Positions 15,148 to 28,727 of a stretch of DNA of 64,000 nucleotides are shown here, piece by piece (the stretch's first letter is position 1; each line of letters opens with the position of its first letter). The notes under the pieces were generated by a model. It did no database searches. It saw nothing but the letters and a program-made list of their open reading frames with translations, and was not told where the DNA came from. The position numbers were made by a program, and so were the translations under genes. Location of the stretch: positions 310,001 to 374,000 of the forward strand of contig JAOWCC010000442.1 of the NCBI GenBank assembly GCA_030867875.1, given 5' to 3'. Source of the DNA: Actinernus sp. WN-2022. Lineage: Eukaryota > Cnidaria > Anthozoa > Actiniaria > Actinernidae.

Positions 15148-15550
15148 GCAAACCACAATAATGAAGTGAAAGCTATAATAAAACGTGTTTACATAATGTT
15201 TGTGAAGTGAAAACGAGAATAAAACGTGTTTTACGTACTTTTTGGGATTTTGTCATTTTTTACCCTCCCTCCCCTCCCCCCCTACTTTTAAGACTGCTCA
15301 ATTCAAATTATAACGATTTCGTTTTCTGTTTTGCCACCAGACTGGCTTGAAGTTGCCGACCTTGTTATCCGTTAGAGTTATAATTTGAATTGAGCAGTCT
15401 TAAAAGTTGGGGGGGAGGGGAGGGAGGGTAAAAAATGACAAAATCCCAAAAAGTACGTAAAACACGTTTTATTCTCGTTTTCACTTCACAAACAATATGT
15501 AAACACGTTTTATTATAGCTTTCACTTCATTATTGTGGTTTGCCTATGGT
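15141..15550. mobile_element. Near-perfect foldback element (about 410 bp)
   Basis: Ends ACCATAGGCAAACCACAATA and its complement. Arms of about 175 bp match almost without mismatch down to a central loop at about 15316-15375, including a Pur/Pyr block (CCCTCCCTCCCCTCC and complement). High arm identity suggests a recent origin or gene conversion. Confidence 0.85.
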
Positions 15551-15854
15551 CGCAGCCGCCATTTCTCGACCCCAATCACCCGAACATCACGCTCGAATTT
15601 TCATCCAAAATCAATGCCGACCGCAACTAGACCTCAAATAATAGCACAACAGTACTTATTTCAAGAGCCTCGTGCCGTCTAATTGAAATAATCCCCATTT
15701 CTCGAGCCTAAATCGAACAGAATTTGAAACAAATCCGCCCGTTGGGATCCGTGATCGACACTTGTTGCCAACGCATAGCAACGGCAAGTCGCCTCAAAGT
15801 TCACGGCTCAGAATCATACATATACCTTATTTTGAAAGGGGACTTCAAGCAAGC

Positions 15855-15950
15855 GGCTCTATGGTGCAGTGGTTTAAAGTGCACGTGTTCGATCCAACGA
15901 CCCGGAGTTCAAGCCCTACACCGGGCACTGTAATAAAGTTTTTTTTTGTA
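15855..15950 (+). mobile_element. tRNA-derived SINE or tRNA-like unit
   Basis: An A box TGGTGCAGTGG at 15862-15872 and a B box GTTCAAGCC at 15907-15915 both fit the Pol III internal promoter consensus with tRNA-like spacing. A T-run (15940-15948) follows as a terminator. The flanks do not form a complete acceptor stem, so a SINE head is likelier than a functional tRNA. Confidence 0.7.
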
Positions 15951-16177
15951 CTTCTTTTATCTCCTTTCTCAGTTTTATTTAATCTTTTCCTCTATTTTAA
16001 ACAATTAGAGCCACCTTCTACCTGAAAAACATTGTTGTCTTTTGGCTCTCAAGCCTCGACCAGGAGCCCATTGCCTCAACTATTAAATAACTTTTCTGCC
16101 AATTCTGGTTACTTTATTATCATAAGAGCTAGAAGGAAAGCTCGCTGCGTAGAAGAGAAAAGCTGGGATATCGGTTT

Positions 16178-16544
16178 CCTTTTATTCTTCGATTCGAGCC
16201 TGGTAAGTTTATAAGTAGCCTTCGGTTAAATTTTGATGGGTTTTCGAGTGATTTAAATCCGGGTTCAATGATCGCATGTACGTTAATTAAAACTACTGTG
16301 TTCGATACTTTCACAGGATTTTATGTAATTACGAGGTAACGAGGGAATTTGTTATGATATCTTTCTCATCATCGCACTAAATCGAGGTCATGAGCGTCCT
16401 GTGAAAATATCGAACACAAAAGTTTTAATAAATTAACGTACGGTACTTTACTTGCGATATTTGAATCAACCAAAGCCCGTAAGAAAATAACTGATACATT
16501 AATTTGCTTATAAACTTACCAGGCTCGAATCGAAGAATAAAAGG
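16178..16544. mobile_element. Foldback element (about 367 bp)
   Basis: Outer arms CCTTTTATTCTTCGATTCGA and complement continue through AGCCTGGTAAGTTTATAAG. Inner matching strings (ACGTTAATT, ATCGAACAC) show that the palindrome extends inward with divergence. Confidence 0.8.
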
Positions 16545-16599
16545 TAGAGGGGGTGAAGCGTATGACTCAAGAATTCCATGAAACACCGTTCTAGCGACC

Positions 16600-16978
16600 T
16601 GAAATACACATAGGACGACAAAACAACTTCAAGTAAGTCTTCTTCCTTTATTTACCTTGTATTACAGGAGATTTATGTTATTATTCTGAGTTATCGGAAG
16701 AACTCCCATACAAACCTTGTTACACAGTCAGAACTTGGGCGGCCTGTGCTGCGACCATCCTTGCCCTCTTTCTTAGTCGGAGAGGTCGAGGGGTAAAATT
16801 TCAACAGAATTCGCTGAAATTGCATACAGAGCCCAATGAAGAACAGATAAAGACTTCAGGTAAGTTTTCATTGATTTTATTTCAGTATTTCTGGTCTAAC
16901 CGTATACAACCAAATACTCGTTAAAAATCCCATACAAACCCTTATAATTTAAAACACAAACAGAGCTTGGGTTTCCTG
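16600..16978. repeat. Two diverged tandem copies of a ~240-bp unit
   Basis: Copy one has CCCATACAAACCTTG then CAGAACTTGGGCGGCCTGTG. Copy two has CCCATACAAACCC then CAGAGCTTGGGTTTCCTGTG. Each follows an ACTTCA(A/G)GTAAGT string that looks like a splice donor. The CTTGGGTTGCCTGTG end is shared with the foldback at 60060-60446. No coding frame supported. Confidence 0.6.
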
Positions 16979-17200
16979 TGGTTGCACTTCCGCCGTCCAA
17001 CTTGGTTGGCTGCCAACCTCGAAGGACTTGAAAATGGGCGACAAATTGTTTGATTTCTCCAGACTGTGGTATCGCTGGATCTTAAAATTGGGGTAGGGAT
17101 GAGTTCATTTGTCATTCTATGGCCTGCCGTAGTTTGGAGTTATTTGGAGTGAGCGAAGTGTGATTTTCGTGGCAAAGATTATGCATCGTATATTTGTCGG
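16979..17200. repeat. Inverted repeat arm, right (pair with 14910-15147)
   Basis: Reverse-orientation partner of the left arm; ends TATTTGTCGG. Confidence 0.7.
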
Positions 17201-20148
17201 TTGTTTCCAGCCTTTTCCTATTATTAGGAGGTGAGGGAAAGAGGTTCGAAAAAAACAGCGGAAACGACCCTGGAAGAGCTCAGAGGTATGAATTACCACA
17301 ACTGAAACATTGTAGGATGAAGTCGTGTATTTATTTGTCTGACATACATGTTTTGGAAGAATTTATAATATGAACTATTCAAGAGATATTTGCATGGTTC
17401 ATAAAAAGACTGGATTGGAAACTACAGGTCACGTGGGGTGTTTCCGGTTTGCTGATTGGCTGATACTCTACTTCAACATGGCTCAATCATAGTGGAAAAT
17501 CGTGACGTGAAGAGTGGCGTAGGTAAAGGTTTTTCGCTGTTTCTTTGCCTTTACTTCTGTTCTTTTGGTCGTGTTTTAGTGCTCTTCTCACTTTTAAGTA
17601 ACAATATTTTCTTTTCCCGTTGTTTTACGACAATTCCAACCCGCCTAAGCCACACGAGAAACTTCAAGGTAAGCCCATCTTGTTGTTGTTTACTTTAATT
17701 TTATTCTGTTTTGGAGAAAATCGCATCCCAAAAACGGGCCTTTTTAGGGCCAAATTTGGAAGAATGTTGTGTATTTTGGGACACAAATATTTGTTAGTTT
17801 TTCACGTTGTCGTTGTTCAAATTCTCCTTTACTTGATTGTATTTGCATCAAATTGTGGCTTAGACATAGTTTTACGAGTGAGGGTTGTAATTTGAAGCTG
17901 CAAATTATGTACCAACTTGGTGACTTTTGAGGATAGTGGTGTAGCTTATGTCAAGGTTGTTATGCGGAACAAAATGTAAATGTTACTTAATTTTATCCAC
18001 TTAGACATATGTCAAGATGGTTGAGAGAAAGTTAAGGCACCAGGGATGCCCCAGTGAATCTACTGCAGATCGAGATTACCTCCTTGTGGTCTTCCATTGA
18101 AATTCAGTTTACTATTCACAATGTTCCTTCATCTGAAATTAGCCTTCTATCTACAAACTATTGTTGTATTCACAGTTCTATATCAAATGATGGTTTACTT
18201 ATAATAACCACTGGAACTTAATTGCCAAACATTCAGAACTCTTCCTTATGTTCCATATTACATGTACATGCATGTGTTAAAAGAAGTTAAGTCTACATCA
18301 GAACATGCAGATTTTACAGGGTACTTGAATGTTTTTTTTTTATATCATGTCTCCATGATTCAAAACTTTATTTGGACCATTCATTATTTATGGAGGAAGA
18401 GGGGCGAGATGAGATTTAAATTATAAAAGTTCTATGGAGGAAGAGGGGCGAAATGAGAAATTATAAAAGGTATCAACACATTTCATAATCCCCCATAGAG
18501 ATGGCATTAAAATTTCGAGATTTACTCCTCATGGAAAAAATCCCCCCAAATTAAGCTATAATACAAGAGTTGTATTTACAGCAACACTGTATACATACTT
18601 CATAACCAATAGTGTAAGAAGTCTCACAGAGAACTAAGTTAGCATGTGAACAAGGTTTTATTTTTGGAAAAAATACTGCACAATTATTTAAAAATATCTT
18701 TGTTGGTCAGTGCATGACCATTTTCTAAGGTATAGTTAGACAATGAACACTCCTGCTTTATGGAAGTTAGAGTCCTTCACAGTTAGATAGAGTTCTAATG
18801 CTTGGAACTTTGAATCCCATAATGTATGTTAACTTGTATTCATTGTCTAATTAGCCTTATGATGATTTCACTTCATGGAATTGACCCTAGGTTAATGCCC
18901 TGAAGTATTGTGCAGTTTCACAACAACTTTAGACTAGCAAAAACAAATATTTTTTTATCCTCCTGGGAGTCAATTAATCAACATGGCCAGCACAGTGCTC
19001 AACATTAGATTTTAGGTTGGTTGCCTTAAGATCTGGTTTGCCTTTATGTCTTTGTTTTAGTTGTCCAGGTACAAAAATTACCAGCCGGGTTCACCTTTTT
19101 AGTTGTCCTGGGCAAGTGGGCAAGCATTACTGTCAATCGAGTCCTGCACCATGTCAGAACAGTCGATAAGCAAGGTTTCTGCTATGTAAATTAGGCATGT
19201 TTAATAGTCGACTGAGCTAGAGTGAGTCCCAAATCTTCATTTCTAATTTCCTAAACCCTAACCATTCCCAGGGTAAACTGACTTCATCAATAGCCCTCTG
19301 AACTAATTCAAAGCCAACCCTACATTTAAAAAACACTAACTGTCAACAATGGGTGCTCACTAATTTAGCATTTTAGGCCTAACTCACTAAACAACACAGG
19401 AACATAATGCTTATTGAATGTTACGTACTGCGAACTAATTCAAAGCCTAACCCTACATTACGAAAAACCCTAACCGTCAACGGTGAGTGCTCACTAATTT
19501 AGGATTCACAGGTAAACAAATGTTCACTTGACCCATGTTGGGTATACAGGTGCCGCTGAAGGTTTGAAACCCTGACCCTGTTTAACACACAAAAACTCTA
19601 AATACCTACCCTGTGTAGGACAACACCTTTAGTTTAGGCCCTTGTTTAGGACAAAATACAGACTCCCCAGGTCAGAGGAGGGTTATTGCCTTGCACAATA
19701 TTATTTTACATCTTCTGGGCTTGCTCTATATTGCTTTAGGGGTTTTCAGTACCCTCCCCATCAACTGTCAAATGGTCCATCCCTTATGTTCTTTATATAA
19801 TGCTTGATTGGATGACAATGATCTTGTGGAGTCTGTGAAATGACTGATGACCTGTTAAAGATCAGTGAGAGGAGGATAATCATGCAATCAAGACCCTGTT
19901 TAGGACAGACTCGCATGAAATTATATATCCTGTTCAGGACAGAGAGGCCAAAGACCATACCCTGTCCAGCGGCACATCCCTGTATAGGTCATATAAGGGA
20001 GTATCCCCCTGGGATTAAGAGCTACAGTTCACCTGGTAATAAGGATATTAAGGACTCTAAACCCAGTTAGAAAAAAATAACTAGTTACAAAAAAAATAAC
20101 TACATGTACATGTAGTTAGAAAAAAAATAACTACTTGTACATGTACAG
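17201..20148. other. Gene-free host sequence
   Basis: AT-rich DNA without a supported gene. It holds a short direct repeat (TGGAGGAAGAGGGGCGA at about 18390 and 18434), degenerate runs of CCTAACC and CCCTGTTTAGGACA (19250-19960) that are irregular and not telomeric, and a short palindrome CTACATGTACATGTAG (20100-20115). A GTAAG-bearing spot at about 17670 could be a splice donor of an unseen exon, but nothing confirms it. Confidence 0.5.
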
Positions 20149-20345
20149 CAAGACGCAAACTTTGTCACGTGCGGAAAGGCAATTGCTGAACCGGCTCAGC
20201 AATTGCTGTCGTTAACAGCAATTGCTGTTTTAGAAAACAGCAATCAGCAATATCGTATTGCCGGCAAATAGCAATAAAAAAAATTGAAAAACAATATTAG
20301 TAAAACGGTAATTGCTGATTTACAGCAGTATCTCCGATATTCTGA
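20149..20345. repeat. Subterminal repeat block with CAGCAATTGCTG motifs (left)
   Basis: Starts CAAGACGCAAACTT and carries several AGCAATTGCTG palindromes. A related block in opposite orientation ends at 30568 with AAGTTTGCGTCTTG. See the paired block. Confidence 0.65.
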
Positions 20346-22676
20346 CGAGTTTGTACAAAATCGATGTTTTCCATAATCGTTTTTGTTGACGTAGAGAGAG
20401 CTGTTATGGGGCAGCTTCCCAAGACTGAATGAGGGCCATTGAATAAACCAGGCCTGAATTGGAATTTACATGTAGGTTTTTTAGCATAAATAATTTAACT
20501 GGTGAATCTGGAGAAGTTTGACCCATGGCGAAACCCGAGCTCAATTTCAACTCACATATATGACGATCGATCCCGCATATGCGTGCCTATACTAACGAAA
20601 CTTCATGCTCTCCTTGCTACTTCACAGCTCGCTTACATGTATAATGCATTCTCCCATTCTCCCACACAAAATAATAACAACAAGAAGCTGCACGCAGCTT
20701 AAACTCCGGCGTATTTTTTGTAACGCGGACTATTGCAGATACTGCGTGTTTGCCAATTACAACGCACAATGCAATCAGATGCGAAAGTACGCACACAGTT
20801 GATCTCATCTAAAACGAGTCAGAACACGAGTGAACAAAAGTAGAACACGAGAGACTTATAAGCCAGAGTACCCTAGTGTAACACAGGTAGCCCAAACATA
20901 CTAGGGTCCAAATATTAAGATGATCTGTACTAAAACTCCACATGAGTCAGGACATGAGTGAACACGAGTGCACAGCGGTTTGCTTTATCGGGTTACCTGT
21001 GTTATCAGTGCGGTACCCTATTTTGTATTTCCGGGCTACCTGTGTTATTTTAGCTTGGCTTAGTTGTGTCGGGTTACTTGTGTTTTAAGTAAGGTACCCT
21101 GTCTTTGTATTTTCGGGCTTCTTTTGTTCACATCGTTATTAGCATGCACACAGCCATATCACTGTTAGTACACACGCACAATCAGTCATATTGGATTGCA
21201 CAATCAGATGCGAAAGTATACACGCACAGTTGCATCACATAGCAGCGCCAGAGTAACAAGAAGCTGCACGCACCTTTAAAGAGGAACTAAAGCCTAAATC
21301 AATTCAATAGCTATGCAAAGATGTATTCCAAATAAATAAATTGTGCTATTTAATTTTTCTATGTTACGTGTCTATGAAGAGAAAAGCTGAAACCTTCCTC
21401 GCATCCTCCGCTCAGACGGCTCAGCTCTGTTTTTTGTTGCTGGACTAACGGCTCCTATAATTGCGAACCACTGTGTTTTCTTGAATATGGGGAAATTTGC
21501 TTTGAATTGAGCCACCACACCGATCTAAATTGATCAGCGGAGAATCGAACTTGAAAACTAACTTGAAAACTAATTGTCTCTTCAAAGACGCGCAACACAG
21601 ACAAATATAATAGCAGAACTTATATATTTATAATACATATTTGTTTAGATGTGTGAATACAAGTAGAACACGAATGAATACGAGTGCACGCAAGTTAAAC
21701 ACGAATCAACACGAGCAACACCACGTAAGCCAGGGTACCCGCTAGGATTACAAACATACTAGGATCCAAATACTAGTAGGATCTGAAATATAACTCCACG
21801 ATTCAGGACACGAGTGAACATCAGTGCACTAGCGCTTCATGATTTAATTAACACAAAATCAGAATCAGAATAAAATAATAAAAATGGTGGTATCGGCTTA
21901 GTTGTTTCGGGATATCTGTGGTATCAGTGTGTGCCGTGGTACCTGTGTTGTCCTATTGTTATCAATGTGGTACATTACTATACTCTATGTATTGTCGGGC
22001 TATCTGTGTTATCCCAGGGGAACGCAATTATGATAATCTAATCTCATCTAATCTAAAGTGCACAGCGGTTCATAATTTAATTAACAAAAAATATTATAAT
22101 ACAAAATAATAATTGTTTTATCGTCTTAGTTGTTTCGGGTTACCTGTGTATCAGTGCGATACCAGCCCAAAACAAATTGCATCCAAATACTATGAGGATC
22201 TGATCTAGAATACCACACGAGTGAACACGAGTACACTAGTTAGCGTTTCATCATTTAATTAACCAACATTTACAATTAAAAAAACAAATTCTGTTATCTT
22301 CTTAGTTGTTTCGGGTTACCTGTGTAAATGCCGCGTGAAGCTGTAAAAGCAGCCCATTGCGTTACTATCTGTGACCCCGTATGCGCCCATGAATCGTTGC
22401 AGGTGAGCAATGTTTTGATTAGTCTGATATTGTAGTCATTAAAAATATTTGTTTGCAGAAGTACACAGTTTCAAGTTTCGAGTTGACTGCCGTAAATGGT
22501 TGGATAGCAAGTAGATTTGGTTACATACATGTATAGAACTTACGAACAATAGAGCCTGATTTCTACGAAATCTAACAGAACAAAAACAGTATGTAGACTT
22601 ATGATTACAGAGTTACAAAGTGAATATACAAGAAAAGAAAGACTTACTTATTATATTTTATTCCAATAATTTTAAT
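20346..22676. repeat. Degenerate host repeat region rich in ACGAGTGAACACGAG and TTACCTGTGTTATCAG strings
   Basis: Many imperfect copies of ACACGAGTGAACACGAGTGC, CGGGTTACCTGTGTTATCAG and AAGAAGCTGCACGCA occur in no fixed period. Similar text is at 26480-26800 and 23150. It looks like an old dispersed family with internal duplications. No gene is supported. Confidence 0.6.
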
Positions 22677-22679
22677 TAA

Positions 22680-22992
22680 GGGAAGAGGTCAAAACAATGG
22701 TACTCTGGCGGGACCCAATTTTGATGGAAGGGGGGTTGTACCCGGAACCCACCACCTATTTTGGCAAAATCTAGATTTTTGATCAAAAATATCTTCTTAA
22801 ATAAAATACTTATTGAAGAAGTAACTATATTTCTAGTTTCTATAGGAACAGAAGAACGTGTCTACATTAAAATCAGGTATCCTATTTTACAAGGCGAGAA
22901 AATCACCCTCGAAAAAAGGGGTTGGGGCATTACCAAAACCTCCCCTGACACAATTGGGTCCCATTCGAAATCCATTGTTTTGACCTCTTCCC
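22680..22992. mobile_element. Harbinger-type MITE, copy 1, TAA target duplication
   Basis: Ends GGGAAGAGGTCAAAACAATGG and complement, with TAA at 22677-22679 and 22993-22995. The three-base TWA duplication and G-rich ends fit PIF/Harbinger transposons. It has the same family ends as 44524-44839. Non-coding. Confidence 0.85.
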
Positions 22993-22995
22993 TAA

Positions 22996-24317
22996 GTCTT
23001 TTTCTTTAAATATATACATATAGATATATTAACACATAGTACACATACAGTGAATATACAAGTCATATAAAAATATTAAATAGATAAATGGTGAAGGCTT
23101 AAAGTTAAGTTAAGGCTTAAGTAACAATAAGTGCCAATATATGCCCTCTGTTTTTTCGGGCTACCTGTGTTATGCTTGTGCAAACAAAACAACTATGAAA
23201 CTGTTGATTGCTGAAGAGATCGAGTGCCACGACATGGCAATGAAAAACAGCAAATTGCCAGTTGAGGAAACCTTACGAGCTTGCTTAACCGTTATGAGTT
23301 TGTTTATCAACGGCCTCATAAATGAAAGCTAATATATAATAATAATAATCGATTTATGTAGCGCTAAAGTCCCATAGCGCTTTACAATACACTGAAGTAT
23401 TAAAAACTAACTTACTAAAAATGTTACGCAATAATACCGATACAGTAACGTATCGTTTTACAAGTAATTCCCTATTTTATACCAAAAAGAAAATTGAATA
23501 ATAATAATAATGGCATAAATACTTGGCAACATATAATATACCAAAAGCTTTGAATTAAAAATACTTGTTTTAACACTATAATTAAAAGAACTAAGAGAAA
23601 CAACCCGAGGAATCAATAGACCTCATTTCCAGTGGTAACGAGTTCCATAAAATAAGAGCAGATACCAAAACATCCGAAGTCCACATGATTTCAAATTATA
23701 CTTCACGATCTTGAATAAATGCTGACTTGCCGAGCGTAGCTTCGGGACTTGTCGAACAAGTAGCTTGTTGAATAAATTAAATGCTCTTGATTGTTTATTT
23801 GTTTCATGACAGAAGTACACGTGCTTTGGGTAACAAATTTCATAATTTCTACCGGATTAAAAACAAAATCGAACCCATGAATTTCCCCCGGTGCTTCGAA
23901 TATGATTTGACCTCGGCAGGAAGCCAGTAATATTCGTTTAGGACCTTTAGATTTAAATTGGGCTTACGAAAGCACAAGCAAACAAATACTCTTGGTAGCT
24001 GCAATTAATTTACTAGGCATATCACAGACACAGATATTTTAAATAGAGCGATAATTAGAACAAAAAGCAATTAACAGACAAACTGAGAGGTTTTTTTCAC
24101 TCATGAATGCAAAGAGAGCTCCCCGTACGTCCGGAGCAATGTCCGGGTCTGTATTTATGTGAGCTCAAGCAGACACGGAATACAAGCTAATAAAATATAA
24201 GATATTTCTTAAAATGAGGAGTGCATTGAACAGATAATGCATCGAAGTCCATATCATGGAGAGTGTTCACTAATTAAGTGTATTTGTTTTTCTACAATTA
24301 TTTAAGAGGCTTAGTTA
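22996..24317. other. Gene-free stretch with short repeat debris
   Basis: Contains AATAATAATAATCGATTTAT (about 23338-23357), a common tail style for cnidarian non-LTR elements, and old repeat text near 23150. No supported gene; reading frames are short and interrupted. Confidence 0.5.
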
Positions 24318-24540
24318 TTATGTGATCCATAGTAATGGTACTAATTCTTTGTATATCTTATATATTAATGTAACTAGGCTTAATTTATACATGAAAACTA
24401 CTTTATCCCATTTAGCGACTCTAAGAACATCTTGAGAAGGCACATGTCTTGGGAGATTAAAAATAATTCTGGCTGCTCTGCAATGTAAAACCTCTAAAAA
24501 ATTAAAATTATCTTTACAATTAAAACACAATATTCTCCAT
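24318..24540 (-). mobile_element. LINE reverse transcriptase 3' fragment
   Basis: The minus frame carries LEVLHCRAARIIFNLPRHVP followed by VLRVAKWDKVVFMYKLSLV, the C-terminal end of CR1/L2-like reverse transcriptases. The fragment is truncated and abuts the satellite. Confidence 0.75.
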
Positions 24541-24562
24541 GTACGCTCTGCGCTGAGTACTA

Positions 24563-25395
24563 CTATCGTATGTTTTGCAATTTGTCTTCCAACTTAATTC
24601 GCTCACAATTTCCACTAGAACACCTAAACTAAACTAAATATACGATATAGTTAGATGACAAGTCTCAAACTGCATGTCGGACCGAAGTAGTTTTACTGGA
24701 AAGTTTATAGTTTGACGGAACTGCATGTGTGCAGTTTTCGCACACTAGACAGTACACGGCACAAACTTTTCCATGTCCGCTCCTGTTAACGCCGAATACT
24801 ATTTAAATATCGTATGTTTTGCAATTTGTCTTCCAACTTAATTCGCTCACAATTTCCACTAGAACAACCTAAACTAAACTAAATATACGATATAGTTAGA
24901 TGACAAGTCTCAAACTGCATGTCGGACCGAAGTAGTTTTACTGGAAAGTTTATAGTTTGACGGAACTGCATGTGTGCAGTTTTCGCACACTAGACAGTAC
25001 ACGGCACAAACTTTTCCATGTCCGCTCCTGTTAACGCCGAATACTATTTAAATATCGTATGTTTTGCAATTTGTCTTCCAACTTAATTCGCTCACAATTT
25101 CCACTAGAACAACCTAAACTAAACTAAATATACGATATAGTTAGATGACAAGTCTCAAACTGCATGTCGGACCGAAGTAGTTTTACTGGAAAGTTTATAG
25201 TTTGACGGAACTGCATGTGTGCAGTTTTCGCACACTAGACAGTACACGGCACAAACTTTTCCATGTCCGCTCCTGTTAACGCCGAATACTATTTAAATAT
25301 CGTATGTTTTGCAATTTGTCTTCCAACTTAATTCGCTCACAATTTCCACTAGAACAACCTAAACTAAACTAAATATACGATATAGTCAGATGACA
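24563..25395. repeat. 245-bp satellite, three full units plus a partial
   Basis: The marker ATCGTATGTTTTGCAATTTG starts at 24565, 24809, 25054 and 25299, giving periods of 244, 245 and 245. Units two and three look identical by eye; unit one lacks a base in ACAACCTAAAC. The last unit diverges after about 25385 (AGTCAGATGACAAGACTC). Confidence 0.95.
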
Positions 25396-25639
25396 AGACT
25401 CAAACTACATCTCAGACTCGGATAAGGGAAAACTTAGCTGATGCAGTACAATATAAAGCCAAAGTTCCTGTTTGTTCGACGCAGTTCCGTTCAATACAAT
25501 GTAAATTAATTATTAGGAATCTATAAACTTCTTTAAAGAGGTCCGGCTTTAGTTTATTTCTTCAACCAGAAAACGAGCACAGCATTCGGGTATACACTAA
25601 AAAAATCTTACCGGCAGAATTGTTGTTGTACATGGTCAT

Positions 25640-26460
25640 CAAGCTCAATGAGGGATTCTTCAGTTTTCCCCATATTAACAGACATGTAACAGTATCTTAA
25701 TCCAATAGAGACTCTCTAGCTACAATCTCAGCCAATATTCGTTGGAACACTGACCCCTTTCCCCGGCTTTCAATGTTGAATCCAAAACGGTTCTCAAAAG
25801 TTTCATGGCTCACTCGCGACCGGCTCCAACTGCAACATTGAGGGAGGGAAAACATAGCCCTACAGTGTTCCAACATTATATGTCAGTGATTGTAGGTTAT
25901 TCTGTCGTAAAACATGCCTTAGCTGTGTAGTTGACCTGACCCAAACTGTCAAAGTTTTACCATTGACAGATTGCCTAATGTTTATAATACGGCCGGGAAT
26001 AGATTTCTGACAATGAGTCATCGATCAATATCTCCTTGTCTCGTCTTGTCTGAGAGCTTTGACCTTTGTTATCTGAGCACGCCTGACGGAATCTAACCTG
26101 AGATTATAATTCGATACCTTTTATATCTAAACTGAGATTGTATTTCGCTTACGTTTATAGATCTGTTCGGACAGCGCAGATGAATGTATTACGTTGTTCG
26201 TGTATTTTTGGGTCTATAACAGTTCCTTTACAAGAATCAGAAGATTAAAAAGTAGTTAAAAAGAACTGTAGCGCCTCCAAGTCTCACGTGTTGCTCATTT
26301 CACATTCTCACAGTGGTAATTATACGGTAATGAAATATTATGTGATGTAAACAGTGTAAAATAAATCTATAAATTTAATGCGCATGGCTCCTGTTTTATC
26401 GCGCGATCGCAGCGTCTCCGACCCACATTGTTAGCGGCAAAGGTCAGAACTGATCAAAAA
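25640..26460. repeat. Dispersed direct repeat, copy A
   Basis: Matches 28728-29352 over most of its length, including CCCCATATTAACAGACATGT, GGCCGGGAATAGATTTCTGA and GTGGTAATTATACGGTAATG. Copy A has an extra internal part at about 25700-25900 absent from B. Same strand, 3.1 kb apart. Confidence 0.85.
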
Positions 26461-28727
26461 TTTTACAGGAAACATTAAAAACAAGAAGCTGCACGCAGCT
26501 TGAACTCCGGCGTATCTTTTGCAACGTGGATGCTCTCATACACCTGCGTGTTATTACGAACGCACAATCAGATGCGAAAGTACGCACAGACAGTCGATCT
26601 GATCTAAAACTCCACACGAGTTAGAAAACGAGTAAATACGAATGAACACAAGTAGAACATGAGTTAACACGATCGATGTCAAATAAGGCAGGATACTCTA
26701 GGATAACACAGATAGCCCAAAAATACAAATATACAAATGCTGAGGAACTGTTCTAAATCTCCACACGAGTTAGAACACGAGTACACTAGCGATTCATAAT
26801 TCAGGTTATAACTCACTTCCGGTATCGGAGAATCTACGGATTGTAGCGGGTAGAAGTGCCATACAATTCTTAACAAGAGGCTGGGTGCAGCCTTAACTCG
26901 GGTTGTATACACATAATCATCACACGCGCCTTGTCTTCTCCCGCAATTTTTTATTTTAATGTTCTGCATTCTTTACATTCCAGACATTCCATTCTAGGGC
27001 GTGGTCACAGGGGAGGGGTGGTACTCCACTCCTATTATTTATTAGGGATGGGGCAGTGGAGTTATCAGTCGCGGTGACTTTCCGCTCTCTGCTCCCCTAG
27101 TATATGTATGTAATTTAATATTTTTGTTTTTCATCATATGTAAATTAGAGATGTTTTTCTCGTATGTAAATTAAAGGAGTTGCCCTTTTACTGTAAACAC
27201 TACTCATGTAACACACGTCTACAATTTACAGTCTGCTGTTCTGTTGTACTACAGGTTCCGAGTACTCCCATATTATAAGTTATACTAGAAGTAATCTTAG
27301 ATTATCAAAGTGCGTTCGACATATTTTTTTTAAGAGAAAGGACTGGGCTTCTGTGGTAACCCAAAAGACTGAAACTGATTGCTGCAATAATGTATGTAGA
27401 CTGTGGGTGTAAATAATCCTGATCAAAAATATTTGTTTTTAACTAATCTGCAAATTTTGAATGCCCTGACTTATAAGTTAATATACAAGGGGATGCATCT
27501 GGGTATAAAACTGTAATTATCTTTGTGTAATTATCATTGGATACGATGCTTATGTGGCTATATAAGTACATGTGTGTTTTATATGGTTATCATTCATTTG
27601 AGCATTTGTAGCACATTTTGCTGTGTGGTATACAGTGGAATTAGTGTAGAACACAATCACAACTCGCACAACCAATTAAGGGTGTCTAGAAAACTCAGAC
27701 CTAGTTCCTCTTCAGCAAGGCATGATTTATAGTATCTTACTGTTTGTAGTTTTGGTACTTGCATGTACAGCGAAAAGCAGAATCCAATACAGCGAGCGAG
27801 CCAACAGAATGCACTCGGGTTCAGCACAAATTATGGCCGAGTTGATTTTCAACTTCGTCTTCAAGGTGCAGAACAGACCATGTTTGACTTGATATATAGT
27901 TTAGATATCAGACTTTTTCGAATGCCCCAGAGGTAACACACACTTTCCTCAGGCTTTGATAAATCGTACTTGCAAACTTTATAAACATCGCATTTGATTT
28001 TTTGAAAACAACAAGGCAACATACACATCAAAACAAAACCACCAGCGAGCGAAAACCAAACGCAATGCCAATGGCGAGAAGCAGAGCACATGCCTGTAAA
28101 GTCGTGCGCGCCATCATGTATTTACCAGTTCCCCGGCCGAGATAATTTATTCCAAAAAGTACAATCTCGATTTATTTCGCCTGGGAAAGCACAGGTAGTC
28201 CACACATGAACGCAATCACTTTGCTTCCCGTTCGCCGAAGTACTAGATTTGGCTACCATGTCTATTTATATCATATGCAGTTGACTTTAAGCCACCGGTT
28301 TTGAAAATCATCCTTATTTTTCAATCGCTCCAAACTTACCAGAGTTGAAATACAGTGTACTTTGTTGAATGTAATCCCAACGAACACTCTTCTTCCCCGC
28401 CGAACCACAGACAATGATGGACTTCGGCCGCAAAGCTAAACAACACGAAACTCGTCCGCTTTGATTTTGTTTATAGAGCCATTTCCTCCGTTTATCAGCT
28501 GTAACACAAGCTGCTGGGACGTTTAGGGTTTCGAGTCCTTCATCAGTGCAATTAGGGAAGAGATATAAACTACAATAAATACTTTCCGAGACAAACAGAC
28601 TTGACTGTATACGCCGCGTGATGGCGATAATTTCACAAGTTCACTTGCGCTCGCGACGAGTTGAGCCATTTGAAAAATCAAGGACCCTGGAATGAGCTGA
28701 GAAGGCGGCTGTATTTCAGGCTAGTTA
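26461..28727. other. Gene-free stretch between direct repeats
   Basis: Old repeat text (AAGAAGCTGCACGCAGCTT at about 26483) and otherwise unremarkable AT-rich sequence. No reverse transcriptase, integrase or gag-like frame is visible, so an LTR-element reading of the flanking repeats is unsupported. Confidence 0.5.

Noticed and set aside
19250..19960. Telomere-like CCTAACC text
   Set aside because: Irregular, short and interrupted; not a telomeric array.
24540..25395. Possible CRISPR-like array
   Set aside because: Units are 245 bp and repeated whole, without unique spacers; a eukaryotic satellite.
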